DNA of 64,000 bases. Source: Ficedula albicollis. Its lineage: Eukaryota; Chordata; Aves; Passeriformes; Muscicapidae. The notes below the pieces were generated by a model, which saw nothing but the letters and a program-made list of their open reading frames with translations, was not told where the DNA came from and made no database searches. The position numbers and the translations under genes were made by a program. Location: the NCBI RefSeq assembly GCF_000247815.1, contig NC_021674.1, forward strand, positions 31,070,420-31,134,419, given 5' to 3'. How positions within the stretch are numbered: the first letter of the stretch is position 1; each line of letters begins with the position of its first letter. Below, piece after piece: positions 18,700 through 31,110 of the stretch.

Positions 18700-19631
18700 G
18701 CGACAGAGACAAAAATACACACCCAAAGGAGCATTTCATTATTTTTATAGAAAACGGCAACTGTATAGACAACATTTACACAACAAGGGACAGGAAAGCC
18801 AAGGGAGAGGTGAGGCCTTCCCTTGTAGCACAGGTGGGTAGGGAAGGCAGCTTTGTTGGGAAAGGAGTCGCTTCCTCTCCTCTTGTAGCCCACAGTGGAA
18901 CCTCCTGTCACACAATCAGGAGGCTGAAAAAAAAAACAACGTCAGAATCACAAAAAAAACCCAAGGGAACAGAGGCAAGGAGAGGGGGAGAAGGTGGGTT
19001 GTGGAGACCTCCTCCTCCTCCCTCAGCCTAGCCACGGTGATGACTCTTTCTGTGGCTGGGACACAGATGCCTACAACCTTGGGATATCACTGGGCAGGGG
19101 GATGTGCGTCTAGCAGAGAGCAGGGATGGCCAGGCTGGCTGGGGCTCTCCTCCCCATTCACAAGTCTTACCAGCAGGAGGAGGGGTGTGGGATATTTCCA
19201 GGCCCCCTAGAAGGAGAGGAGAGACTCTCCTAGGTGCTTTGGAGACAAGGGCAAGAGAAGGAGTAACACTGGTTATCAGCCTTTCACTGTCAGAGAGAAA
19301 GAGGCTGAAAATGGCTTTTGGCCTTGAGCCAGGGAAGTTACACAGCACAGGAGGCAGCTGGACCTCTTGGAGATCCCGGGGGTCTTACAACACACACGGC
19401 ATGGGGAAGGAGAAGGCACGTAGGCCTGAAGGCATCACACAGCCGAGCGTGGCAGGAACCAGGCCAACCCTGCACGAGTGGAGCCGTCCCTGGGTGTCAT
19501 GTCTGCTGTGGCAGTGTGATTTGCCAGGGACAGTGCGAGCTGTTGTTTCCCCACAGTGCTGAGGTGTCCAGGGCCTCAGTGGAGGATGCGGAGCCATCTC
19601 TTGGTGTCCCTGCACCCTCTGTGTGCCTCTG
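18700..19631 (-). other. SLC29A1 3' UTR (end approximate)
   Basis: Non-coding sequence after the SLC29A1 stop. A minus-strand AT-rich stretch near 18737-18755 (TATAAAAATAATGAAATG) is the likeliest region for 3' end formation, although the hexamer is not canonical. Confidence 0.4.
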
Positions 19632-22600
19632 CTAGATGAGAATTCGGACCAGAAAGGAGAAGGCAGCTCCTAGGGCCAAACCCAGTGCCAGGAAAAACGC
19701 CATGACAGCTCCAGCCGTCTCTGCTTCATGCGCAAGCACTTTCCTAGGGGAGAAACGGGAGTCAGATCCATCCTCAGGATGTGTGTCCAGTGCCCTGCTG
19801 TTCAGTGGAGCTCGGAGGCTTGTCTGCAGCAGAGGAATGGCAAGAAGAAATCCTCCTTGGCTCCCAGAGCCACGAGAACTCCCAGTCTCCACACTGTGGG
19901 TTCATAAAGTGCATCAGGCAGGCCACCCTGAAACTCCTAGCACCAGGGACATCCATCTCTGACTCCTGTGGGGCTCCTTGTGCTGCCCCTGCTGGGCAAG
20001 GCTGCTCACCCTGCTGTGGGAGCTGTGCCATGCTTTGTTCCCCTCCAGATCCCTGCTGCATCCAGCCCCTTTCCCTGTGTGGCAGGTGGGGAAAATGGAA
20101 AGCCCAAATAGCTTCCTCATCCCTAGGATATGGAGGCACAAGCCTGGGAGATGGGACACTGTGGGTAGTGACAATTCCCTTCTGTGCCTGCGGCCTCTTC
20201 TCCAGATGCCAGAGCTGGGCAGAGCCAGACTGCAGCAGTCATGCCAGGGCTGCCATCTGGGGGCATAACCAACCCTTCCCTTGTCCCCAGCTTGCACTCA
20301 CTTTGGCCCGAAGCACATGCAAAGGCTGGCCAGGTAGCCATTGGAGATGGAGAAGAAGATCATGAAGATGATGTACCAGGCGTCATGGGAGAACACAACA
20401 GGCAGGTAGTAACGGGGTTTCACGTTGCACAGCATGAAAAGAGGGACAAAGATGACACGGAGGACCACCATCACTGGCAGGAGGCAGCTGTCCTTCCCAG
20501 GCTGGGAGAAAAACACACATCACTGAGCAGCTGAGAACTGGACACTCCCCATCCCTTGGCACGCTGGCAGGGGCTCTGCAGAGGCTGTCCCTACTGCACC
20601 AGGGCTGTGGAGGAGCCAGAGAGCTGGCAAAGCTGCTGAGAGACTTTATCAGCCAGTACAAATCTCAGCATCACCACCTGCAGTCCTAAGTAGGTTGTAG
20701 GTCAAGGCCCTGTCCCATCTGAACTGAAACAGCACTAGAGCCAAAATACTGAGCCGGGCTTGTGGGCAACTGTTAAGCCCTTGCTGGCAACAGGCGAGCG
20801 GACAAGAGAGCTTTGTGCACACTCGTGCAGTGAGCCAGCGTGCAGAGCAAGGGTGCCTGAGGTAAATCCCCTCTGGCACCTCAGTGCCTGCAAACTGGGC
20901 TTTAGCCAGCTCTTCAGCATCCTACGCCATCCCCCAGCCAAGCAGGGCAAGATCCAGCAATCTGGGAAAGGGATTATGCTGGGGCTGTTTTGGAATGTGC
21001 TGGGAAAGGCATGGACCGAGTTACAGTCTCCTTGGATCCTACTGGATTTCCTGAGCAACTAAGGCTGGGACAAAGAAGGAGCTTCCACCCCCCTGTGTTG
21101 TCCAAGGCAGTCCCTGGAGTGAGATCTCGGGCCTCATCCCGTCAGTGCTAGGTTCACAGATGACAGGGCTCACTGGTGGGAGGTGAGGAGAGACCCACAG
21201 CTGCCTTGGGAGCTGCTGGGCTGGTGTGGCCACAGGAAACTCCATGAAAACAGCAGGAAACTGAGGTTAGGCCAGCTGCCATGTCTATGGGGCAAGCTGG
21301 AGACAGCAGCTGCCTCTCCTGCTTGAGGAGAAAAAGAGCCAATGGGGCCCCAACCAGGGAAATATGGCCCAAACCACATGCAGTCAGACTTTCCACACAG
21401 CCTTGTTTTGGAAACGTCTCCTGCTGGGTCATCTCACCATGGAGGCTGTGGCCTGGACACCAGGCAAGGCGGCTCAAGGCCAAGACTGAAGACAACAAGC
21501 AGTGATGGCCAGGGAAGAAGCGGCTCCAGGCCGTGGGGAAGGCAGACCCCATGCAGCACGTGGTCCTGAGGAGCTTCTCTAAACAAACAGCCTGAACAAT
21601 ACAGGGGGAAACAGCACTTGGGGGGTGGGTGAAGGGGCAGGAAGAGACCCAGACAGGACAGCCCCTTTCCTTACCCATGCTGGGGAGATGAGAGCAAGGG
21701 GATGTGGCAGGGGACAGTTCTGTGACCTACATGGCACGGCCCTGCCCTGCTCTCAGGACAAGGGGCTTTGAAGCAGCTATGCCCTGTGCTGAGGCCAGAG
21801 GTTTTATTTTGGGCTGCCCTGTCTTTCACCCTTTTTCCCTGTCGCCATCCTGTCTCGTCGTTTGCATAGCTGGAGTGAAGGTTTTGTTTACAGACAGGCT
21901 GAAATGGAGGAGGCAGCTTCATCCAAGCCATGTTGAAAGAGAGGTGGGAGGACAGAACACCACTGTGGTTCTCGGCTCTGACCAATAAATCTCCGCTTAG
22001 AACTTAAAGCTGGAGTTAGCTCTGCACCTCCTTCCTGCTCCAAGCCATGGATGGCAGCCGCAGTGAGAGCTGTGGCTGAGGGACTGCCACTGCATTTGCT
22101 CCCTGCTCCATACTCACCCATGTGAAGAGGGCAGTGAGACTCCGTCCTGTCCAGTCCAAGACGTTAAAGAGCAGGAAGCAGGAGACAGGAATGAAGTAGT
22201 GACCTGAAGGAGGAGATGGTCAGTGACAAGCCCAGTGTGCCCCAGCCCCTCATACCCACTGCATGGAGACTGACTGTCTCTCAAGTCTAGGTCCCACCAG
22301 TTTCCCACTAAGGCCTGGAATGGTCTCCCATCCAAACTATCACGCGCAGCGGTTCCCTCTTCCCTTCCAGCATTCTGTATTGGGTTTGTGTGGCATGGTT
22401 TTGGTAGCAGGGCGGGCTACAGGAGCAGCTTCTGAGAGAAGCTGCTAGAAGCACCCCCAAGTCTGACAGAGCCAATGTCAAATGGCTCTAAGACAGACCC
22501 ACCATTGGCCAAGGCCATCAGTGACATTGGTAGGGCCTATGGAATGACATATTAAAAGGAGAAAAAAAAAAAATCTCAATATGTGCAATTGCACCCAGAG

Positions 22601-25600
22601 AGAGAAGTGAGAGTATGTGACAGAAACAGCTCTGCAGACACCAAGGCCACTGAAAAAGGAGGGGGAGAAGGCACTCCAGATGTCAGAGCAAAAATTCCCC
22701 TGCGGCCTGTGGTGAAGACCATGGTGAGGCGGGCTGTCCCCCTGCAGCCCAAGGAGGTCCACAGTGAGTCAATATCCACCTGCTGCCTCTGGAAGACTAC
22801 CCTACTCTGAAGCAGGTTTGCTGGCAGGACTTGTGACCCTGCAGGAGACCCATGCTGAACAGTCTGTTCCTGAAGGACTGTGTCCCACGGAAGGGACCCA
22901 GGCTGAAGCAGTTCATGAAGACCTGCAGCCCATGGGAAGCACTCACATTGGACTTCAAGGAGGACTGCCTAAAACGGGAGGGTACCCATGCTGGAGGAGG
23001 GGAAGAGTGGGAAGAGTGGGACATGTCCTCCCCCTGAGAAGGAAGCAGTGGCAGAGGAAATATGTGATGAACTGACTGCAACCCTCATTCCCTGTCCCCC
23101 TGCACTGCTGCAGAGGGAGGAGATAAGTCATAAATAAACTTAAGCCTGGGAAGAAGGGAGGGATGGGTAGAAGGTGTTTCAAGATTTAGTTTTTATTTCT
23201 CATTATACTACTCTGATTTGATTGGTAAATTAATTAGATTAATTTTCTCTAGGTTGAGCCTGTTTTGCCTATGACTGTAATTGGTGAGAGATCTCTCACT
23301 GTCCTTATCTCGACCCAAAAGCCTTTTGTCATATTTTCTCTCTCCTGTCCAGCTGGAGTGGCTTTGGTGTGCACCTGGCAAACAGACAGGGTTACCCCAC
23401 CACATATACCTTCAAGCACCACCTTCTTTTCTCCCATTTACCATGTTTTCAGTTTTTTTCTACCCCACCCCCATCCCTGGCAAACTTACCCCACTTGTTT
23501 AGTGTTCTCAGTTTTTTTCTACCCCAACCCCATCCCTGGCAAACTTACCCCACTTGTTTCCCTCTCCGAGGACAGTGGACACTTGAGCTGTGATGGCAGG
23601 AAAGACGCTGATGGTGACAGTGAATACAAAGCAGACAGACAGAGCCAAGATCCAGAGCTAGGCAGATGAAAGAAAAATGCTGGTACCAAACACAGGGCAA
23701 GAGACCAGTGCAGGGCTGGTCTCCTCTCCCCATGCTCTCCTACACCTGTGCCCATCCCGAAAGGAAGGGCAGGACAAGGCTCGCTGGCAACTCACAGACC
23801 TTCTTAAAAATAGCAATGACAGAGGGCTGCTCATCAGGGTTGTGGACAGGGATGATCTTTGAGTTATTCTGCTCCATCCCATTCTCATCTGCAGGAAGAG
23901 ACACAAGTAGGACATAGCTGACCTAATCTTTAAGCTCTTTCCCTTTTCCTCCTCCTTCTCTCAGCCCCTCACCTTTCTTAATCAGGTCTCTCTTGGTCTC
24001 CAGCTCTGCATTGTACACATGGTACTCTGTCTTGTCCTTCATGGAGTAGTATCGGAAGAAATCCTGCAGAGAGACAGCAGGGAGGACTCATCCATGCGTG
24101 CAGAAAGAAAGCTGCCAGGGGCTGTGTGACAACAGCAGGTATGGGCAATATGGGCAAAGTATTCCTTCCAGTTATGTCCGATACTGCTGCTTTCCTGCTT
24201 ACCCAGGGACTCAGATACCCCAAGTATACTGGGGTATCTGTGGTGGGAAGTATCCCAGAGTACTCCCTTGGGACACGGGAGAGCCTGCCCTGACACAAGA
24301 GGTAGAGGCTGGTAGGAGCCAAGGCTGGGCTGCTAGTGGGCCACAGTTCTTGTGCTGGGAGGCGCAGAGGTCCCATGTTCCCAAGCCCTCCCCTAGGACA
24401 ACAGTCTCACCATGTGAGGCAGAACTGCGTAGGAGATGATTGCCAGCACGATCGTCACACAGGCCGTGGTGAAGTAACCAATGAAGCTCTCGGGTTTCTG
24501 GGCACCAACTGTGAGCACAGGAAGGGAGAGGAAAGGAAGATGATGACAGCTGAGAGGAGCAAGGCCCTGCTGCCATCTCCCACACAGCATGACCTTGGCA
24601 GATGCTGTGACAGCAGTGGTCTGGGAAGGCCCTGCCACCTGCAAGGCAGGGATTACTCACTGGCAATACTGAAGATCATTGCCAAAGCAGCGAAGGTGCC
24701 TGCCAAACCCTGCCCACTCATGATGGGGGCTGTGTAGCTGGCAGGCAGGAGCCCAGCCAGCCCAAACAGGCTGCTCTGGAGAATGGCGCCAAAGGCTGCA
24801 AGGGGGCAAGATGAGCACAAATGAGAAACCAAAGGCAAGGACGGACTGCACCTCTGCAGGGAGCCAAGGAGGCAAGGCAAGTCCCCGTCCCACCTGGCTC
24901 TCCCACGGTGAGGCTCATGCTTTTCTCCCAGAGGGATCAGCCCTAGCCATGGGGCTGTGTCCCTCTCTTTCCCCCACTGCTTCACTCACAGTTGATGAAG
25001 ACAATGCTGATCATGGTAAAGATGAAGAAGGGAAGAGGATCCATGGGGACTTTCACCATGATTGCGGTGACTAGAAACACCAGCCCAATGGCCACCAGGC
25101 TGCCTGAGATGCGAATCTGCTGGGGAATCCTGCAAAAGAAGGTCGCAGTGAGGAAAACCCAACACCCTAAAAACCTGGGGCTGGGACCAAGCTCCAACTA
25201 TGGGAATCCCAGCCAAACCCTGAGACAGAAGAGTGGTGTTTTGCCTTTGACTTGAACCGAACAGGCTGTAGCTTGGCTCAGTGCTGGGACAGGAGAACAG
25301 GCCAGGGCTGGGTGGCTCTATGGGGGCTGGCAGGAGCAAGGACAGAGCAAGGCTCACCGCTGGTGGATGAAGGAGTTGAGGCAGGTGAAGATAAGGAGGG
25401 GCACCATGGCGCAGAGAGTCATGAAGTTGTCAAACACGGACTGCAGGTAAGAGGGTGTGAAGGTGTCCTCACCAGTCTGGTTTCTGACGTGGCTCGTCTT
25501 ATTCGAGTCCGCAAGGCGGCTGATGAAATACTGCAAAGGAAGGAGCCTGGTGGGGCTGAGATTCTCTGAGGCCTTCCAAGGCCACCCTTATTCTTTGCCC

Positions 25601-26317
25601 ATGCCTCCTGCTGCCTCAGTGCCACTCGTCACACCCAGCTCACACATGCTTGTGGTCCTCTGCATGCTGTGCCATGCTACACCATGGTCCCTAGCTACAA
25701 CAGGGGACAATTACTGTCATGGACAACAGCAGGAGGGAAACCCTCACCTTCCTGGCAGTCATGAAGAAATTCCATGGCAGCAGCGTTCCCAGGCCAAGGA
25801 TGAAGAAGATCAGCCAGACAGCCTTGTACCTGTGAAAGGGACAGCGCAGTTTGGAGGGGAAGCCGAGTATTGCTTCTGACTGTCCCTGACCCTGTGGTGG
25901 GAGGCACCAGATAATACTTATTGCCCTGCCCCACAGCCCTTGCTAGCCTGTGCTGCCAGAGGTGTGGCACTGCAGAAGAGCTGTGGGAGGCCCTCCCCAG
26001 GGGGCTATGAAGGCAGGGAGAGGCCGGCTGCTCCTCAGCATGTGGCACCCAGAAACACATAATCCATCACCAGATCTGGGAGGTAGTTAGGCTCCCCAGG
26101 CGTGTTTACAGGGGACTGTTTACAGTTCACAGCCCATTTGATATGGAAAAGCTGAGAAAGAAGGGACAGCTTGGTACCCCAGTTAGCATGCAGGAGAGGG
26201 AGTCCCCCAGATGCTGGGTCCCCGTGTCCTCCCTCACCTCCTGATATCCTGGAAGTGCCCCCACAGCTACACCAGAGCCTGTCATTACCTATCTTGGGGC
26301 CCGTCTCTTGCTGTCAT
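19632..26317 (-). CDS. SLC29A1: SLC29A1, equilibrative nucleoside transporter 1 (ENT1)
   Basis: Plasma-membrane facilitator for nucleosides such as adenosine. Twelve coding exons in order: 26289-26317, 25748-25829, 25358-25530, 24990-25129, 24661-24795, 24411-24508, 23973-24063, 23800-23888, 23549-23657, 22118-22203, 20302-20501, 19632-19743. They total 1,344 bases, 447 codons plus stop (human 456), all phases consistent. Family signatures are DRYKAVWLIFFILGLGTLLP and PWNFFMTA (first membrane segment), FGAILQSSLFGLAGLLPASY and TAPIMSGQGLAG, SNGYLASLCMCFGPKKV, and the end FFLALGLALGAAFSFL. The first extracellular loop carries two N-glycosylation sequons (NKT, NQT). The acidic cytoplasmic loop lies in the 23800-24063 exons. 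The first coding exon has a 5' UTR part to 26371 after a strong polypyrimidine acceptor, so a non-coding exon lies upstream. Confidence 0.98.
22583..23403 (+). mobile_element. Avian LTR-like element in a SLC29A1 intron (antisense)
   Basis: About 820 bases between the 22118-22203 and 23549-23657 exons. They resemble a dispersed family I associate with avian, especially songbird, endogenous-retrovirus LTRs: degenerate GGACCCATGCTGGAG-like units, an AATAAA near 23131-23140, a T-rich CTCATTATACTACTCTGATT section, and a terminal CACCTGGC...CCACCACA. It lies antisense to SLC29A1. I see no retroviral coding frames, so it is at most a solo LTR; the 5' boundary is uncertain. Confidence 0.55.
23442..23559 (-). 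repeat. 59-bp tandem duplication spanning a SLC29A1 donor site
   Basis: Bases 23442-23500 are repeated at 23501-23559 with few changes. Each copy contains the last bases of the 23549-23657 exon (CAAGTGGG) plus the donor GTAAGTTTGCC. The outer copy is an orphan donor inside the intron, 59 bases downstream of the real one. Confidence 0.85.
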
Positions 26318-26371
26318 CTTGTGTGGCAAGAGTCAGCACAGGTCCCAGCAAGTCTTAAAGCTGCTCTCCGT
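26318..26371 (-). other. SLC29A1 5' UTR part of the first coding exon
   Basis: The minus strand reads TCTTCTGTTTGCTTTCCAG immediately before this stretch, a strong acceptor, and then 54 bases of leader before the ATG at 26317. Confidence 0.7.
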
Positions 26372-27133
26372 CTGGAAAGCAAACAGAAGATTTTATGGGA
26401 AAGTGAGAGACACAAGCCAGGCAGGGGCAGCACTGGTTTTAACCCCAACCCATGCTGCCAGTAAATGTCCCACAGTACCGAGAGCCAAACACCAACCCAG
26501 AAAACGAGAGGACAGTGCAGGAGCTTTGGAAACCTGGAGCTCAGAGTCCTTAAGCCAGCTGGGCACAGCAAGAAACTGCTTTCCCGAGATACCCGGGCTG
26601 CTCATGCTGGCTGCCCAGCTGCTTGCAGCATGCTCTTAAGGGATTTGTGAGCCTGCAGCTCTGTCCCCAATCCTGGGGCTGTGAATAAACCATGTGCGCA
26701 GTGGGCTGTGTCTGCCCCCGCCCTGCCCGCCCCAGCTCCCTCCAACGCCCGGGGCTCGGTGGCACAAAAGACACATTTAATTCAGCAGCCTCTCCGGCCA
26801 GAACCAGCAAATCCCCCGTTTCCAATTCCACTTCCCTGGGGCTCTCACAGCCCTTTCCTGGGTCACCTTGAGAAGCCAAGGGCGTCCCTGGCAGTGCTGT
26901 CCCCTCCCGGCACCCCCCGCTCCTTTTTTCCCCGTCTCCACCTGCCCATGCGCTGCACCGCTCAGGCACCGCTCTGAGAGCCCCAGAGTCCCGAGAAGGG
27001 ACTTTCCCTTGCCGGTCACCCCCCTCTTCCCAGGGCAGAGGAGGAACAGCAGGCCTGCCTTGTCCTTTTCCAGTCCGGGCGGCGCAGCATGGGGCGCTCC
27101 GGCACTTGCGGCAGGGCTTCACCTGCAGCGGGG

Positions 27134-27135
<2 letters not shown>

Positions 27136-27222
<87 letters not shown>
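27136..27222 (+). repeat. Poly-G tract, 87 bp, SLC29A1 promoter island
   Basis: An uninterrupted G run lying exactly between two copies of a direct repeat of about 22 bp (GGCTTCACCTGCAGCGGGGC, near 27115 and again from 27221). Confidence 0.95.
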
Positions 27223-27363
27223 CTTCACCTGCAGCGGGGCCGCCGGCGCCGAGCCCCCGGCTCCCCCGGGACATGCCCCGCGTACGGCTTCTCCAGTGCC
27301 GCCCGCAGCATCCCTGCCCGCGCACGGCCAGCTAGGGCGGAGGAGGAGGGGAGGCAGGCAGCA

Positions 27364-27383
27364 GCATGCCGGGATCTGTAGTT
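27364..27383 (-). promoter_or_regulatory. ZNF143/STAF-type site
   Basis: The minus strand reads AACTACAGATCCCGGCATGC, a close match to the ACTACAATTCCCAGCATGC motif bound by ZNF143 and common in CpG-island promoters. Its position about 1 kb upstream of the first SLC29A1 coding exon supports a promoter here. Confidence 0.65.
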
Positions 27384-27427
27384 CCTGCCGGCCGCGGCGC
27401 GCACTGACAGCAGCGCAGCGCGTCCCT

Positions 27428-27553
27428 GGCGCAGGTGCCCGTGGCGTTCTGGCACAGCTCGCCTCCTCCTCCGGCAGGAGCCTGCAGGCTGGCGCAGGTG
27501 CCCGTGGCGTTCCGGCGCAGCTCGCCTCCTCCTCCGGCAGGAGCCTGCAGGCT
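27428..27553. repeat. 63-bp tandem duplication in the SLC29A1 promoter island
   Basis: Two head-to-tail 63-bp copies (27428-27490, 27491-27553), each beginning GGCGCAGGTGCCCGTGGCGT, differing at two positions. Confidence 0.95.
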
Positions 27554-28663
27554 GGGGAGCCTGAGCTACGATGGAGCCGAAACATAGCCGGTAGGATGTG
27601 GAGAGGGATTTTGGCAGCCCCTGGGGCCGCTCGGGAAAGCCAGAGCAGAACAGGATGCTTGTAGAGGATCGAGGGCTCTGCCAACCCGGCAGGTGCCACC
27701 GTGCTGATGTCGGGGCCATCTGCAGCACCGCTCCCCTGCCTGCCCACACAGAGAGCTGGGGGCACGACAGCCCCTGCCTTGCCCTTGTGAGCCATCCGGG
27801 CTTCCAGAGATAACATCCCAAAATCCCCTCCTGGCAGCCCGCCAGCGCCTCTGCGGGGAGGAGACATCCCGGGATTAGCAGAGGGATCTGCAAACACAAC
27901 TGCGATCCCCTCGCACGCTGAAACCCCACCGGGGCCGCTGCTTGTCTCCCAGCAAACAGATCTCAACCCAAAATAGGCAAGAGAACCTCAGTTCCCCCGT
28001 GGGTCCGCAGCAAGCCCTCAATGCTCCCCTTGCCAGCCAAGCCGCTGATCCCCCTTCCAGCCCCCAGCAGGTGATACCGCTGTCCCCAGACACGGCGGCA
28101 GGGACGGACCCCACAGACATACCTGGGCGAGAGGACAGAGGCAGGGCGAGCCCTGTGTCCCGGGTATTTGAGGGCAGCGTGTCCCCCCGTTGCGCACCCC
28201 GCCCTGGGGGTGAGCGCGGCCCGGGCTCGGGTCACGGGGCCGGAGCCCCGCGGGTCAGCGGCACCGGCGGAGGAGGAGCAGGGCTATCGGGTACCGGAGC
28301 TGGCACACAGCCCAACCATGCAGCCAGGAGAGGAGCAGCAGGGCGCTGAGGAGCAGACGGCGGGAGCCGAGGGTGCTGCGGAGGAGGCACGGGGGGCCGG
28401 GGATGGCAGTCAGGGGGTGCCGGGGCAGGGCGCTCCGCCATGCCGCCTTCCCACCGCCTTCTGCTTCCGTCCGGACACTGCCCGCATCCCTGTGTCAGGA
28501 GCCCAGCCTCCTTGGCAGCACTGCCCGGCCGCAGCCTCCTGCCCGCTCTGTTTGTTTTCTGTCTCACTTCGCTAAGTGCCTCCTAATTTTTTCCACAAAG
28601 AGACAGTGCCTGCCAAGGGCAGCAGTCATTACAGCAGGAAACACTTACAGCTGCTGGCTGTCA

Positions 28664-28857
28664 TAAAGAGCCCGACAACAAACAGAAAAGGTTACATGAA
28701 CCGACACCAGCCACAGGTGGCAACCCTGCTCCCCTAAAGAGCCCGACAACAAACGGAAAAGGTTACATGAACCAACACCAGCCACAGGTGGCAACCCTGC
28801 TCCCACAGAAAAGGTTACATGAACCGACACCAGCCACAGGTGGCAACCCTGCTCCCA
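28664..28857. repeat. Three-copy local tandem repeat
   Basis: A 71-bp unit (28664-28734), a second copy (28735-28805) and a 52-bp third copy. The shared core is GGTTACATGAACCGACACCA followed by CAGGTGGCAACCCTGCTCCC. There are only a few differences between copies. Confidence 0.95.
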
Positions 28858-30439
28858 CCTGGGGAGAGCTGCCCTACTCGATGGGACTTGGGAACAGATG
28901 CCACTCTTCCAGCTGGCACAGCACAGCTCCAACCACCACCCCCACAGGAGTCTGCCGGTGTATTTAGCCCAGCCACCAACTTGGTGGCTGCGCATCCTGA
29001 GGGACACAGAAAAGGAGGAGCGATGTGAGGCCTTGGCCTAAGGACATCCCTTTTGTTCCTGGGCGTAGAGCAGCCCGTCTTAACTCCTCAGAAGTGATGT
29101 GTAAGCAGAAGAAGCAAGATCACAAAGAGTGGGCATAACAAACCATAAGCTAGAACATTTGAGCACGTTCAAACAAGAGATGGCACAATTTTAATTGCCC
29201 GTTCATGACACACAAAGGCTGTGACAGATGCTAAGTGACACCCTCGGTGGCCATGTGCAGCCCCATTGCCAGCCAAGCCCTGGGAGGTGACGGCAGGGCC
29301 AGCTGTCACCAAAACTGCCTAACCTCTGCAGAAAAACCCGCACTGCAGGACAGCCACACCTGTAGTCAGCCATTTGTCACCTGGATTTGGACGCTTCCCT
29401 ACCTCTCCCTTTCCCCACATCGCTTTTTCCTGCTCTCTTTGCCAAGGGTGAGCACAATGCACCTGTAGATTCCCACTTGACAATTCCCTGCTGCCACATA
29501 GGCATCCTGGCAGTCCATAGCCAAGGGGCTGCCAGCAGATTCACTGGCAAGCACCTCATGTCCTCCTGACAGCACTTGTCAGGGGATCACTTTGCAGAGA
29601 TAATGTCAGTACTTCCTCCAAGCATGGCCAAGATGGGACAGGACCAGTTGCCTCACCAGCCCTTCACCCCATCCCCTATGCACACTGGATGACACCAGAG
29701 TTCCCCTGTCAGGAAGGCTGATCCAGGGGCCCCTCGAGGATTATCTGCAGGCACGGAACAAGCCCAGCACAGGTATGCGAGTCACATGAAACCTCGGTGT
29801 CCGTGACTCATCTGGAAGATAGGAAACATTTACGAGACTGTCCGTTTTATGGGATTTCATGTGCGTGCCTGAACTCTGACCACGCTGCTTGGGATCCTCC
29901 TACCTTGTGCCGGGGTGCAGGGAATTCCACCTCCACCTTCAGTCACACACGCTTGTATTTCACAAGACAGAGGAGTGTGCACTGTTGTGCACCACTGTGG
30001 TGCTGAGACAAAAACAAGCCCTCCCAAAACAAGGGTAGGCAAGTGCCTTGAGTCAAAGCAGAGGCTGGTCCAGCTCAAAGGCTGGTTTCCACCAGAGGGC
30101 AAAAGCAGATGCTAGGAAAGAGTAAATGTGCCAGAGGCACGGACTAACTGCCCGACTGTTCCCCCAGCCTCCAGGCTGGAAGGGTCACGATGTTCGTGTG
30201 TTTTGTAGCCATGGTGGCTTTCACTTCTGTGAAATCCTGCTTCCCCATTCAACTCAGGAGCTCCTGAGAGGGGGCAGCAGTTCCCCCCACACGCAGGGCC
30301 TCACCAGGGCTCCCTTGCCTTCAACATCAAAGGGTGGATGAACATTGGAGTGGCTGCTTTGCAGACCTGGATTGTATCCACCCAACAGCACATTTTCCAA
30401 ACAGAAATTCTAGCTCACTTAGTCATTCAGGCATGGCTC

Positions 30440-31110
30440 CATGCCTTCAGTCCTCCTTGTTGCTTTTCTCCAAATCTTCCCTGGCTCCTCTCAATCCTTC
30501 CAGAGATGCTGGTGTTGGGGGCACACAGGGACTGGAGGAAGGGGGGGTGGGGGGGGGTGGTGAGACACCAATTTGAAGAGTGGCACAAGGTTTTCCTGCT
30601 TTGTTTCAGCTTCGTAACTGGGAAAGATAATTCAATGTGCTTTTTCATGCACACTGAGCTATCTAAAATAGCCTCAGGCCTTGCTGTGAGTGGCCAGCTC
30701 ATGGCTGGCTCAGTGCATAATCTTGTTTGTGGATTTGGGGCTTCCTCCCTTCCCCCCTTGTCTATCACTTGATATTTATCTAAACTGAATTTCAGTTGCC
30801 TGGTGTTGTAATGGTTGTCAGTACTCCTCCTAACTGGCACTTGTCCCCATGAACCTAAGTAATCCAATCACCTCAGCAAAGCCCTGTCATCTCATTGCTC
30901 ATTCTCTTTTCCAGGTCACTCATAAATGTGTTGAAAAAAACATGTGACCAGTGCAAAGATCTCTTTTCACTGCAAAAACTGACTGCTGACTCCTACACCC
31001 TCCTTCCTGTTTTCATACTAATTATGGAGCCAAGTAAGGACTTTCCTTCTTGACCAGCAAGTTCCCTTAAAAACTGGGCTGAAAGCCGACTGGAATTTTT
31101 TGGGGGAAGC
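30440..31110 (-). mobile_element. Old CR1/L2-like LINE remnant
   Basis: The stretch around 30900-31110 (GTCACTCATAAATGTGTTGA, then ACTCCTACACCCTCCTTCCT and GGAGCCAAGTAAGGACTTTC) resembles the reverse complement of the reverse-transcriptase region of ancient sauropsid CR1/L2 elements. It is highly diverged and the boundaries are approximate. Confidence 0.45.

Larger units (their letters stand above)
26700..28600. promoter_or_regulatory. CpG island and probable SLC29A1 promoter
   Basis: Strongly GC- and CpG-rich sequence upstream of SLC29A1 on its sense strand. It contains a ZNF143-type motif, a poly-G tract, and a 63-bp tandem repeat, and it probably houses the non-coding first exon. I could not place the start site or the exon 1 donor with confidence. 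Long open frames here are by-products of the GC content. Confidence 0.6.

Noticed and set aside
28168..28575. Plus-strand frame in the SLC29A1 promoter island
   Set aside because: Ala/Glu/Gly-rich composition expected of a CpG island; no splice partners or family match.
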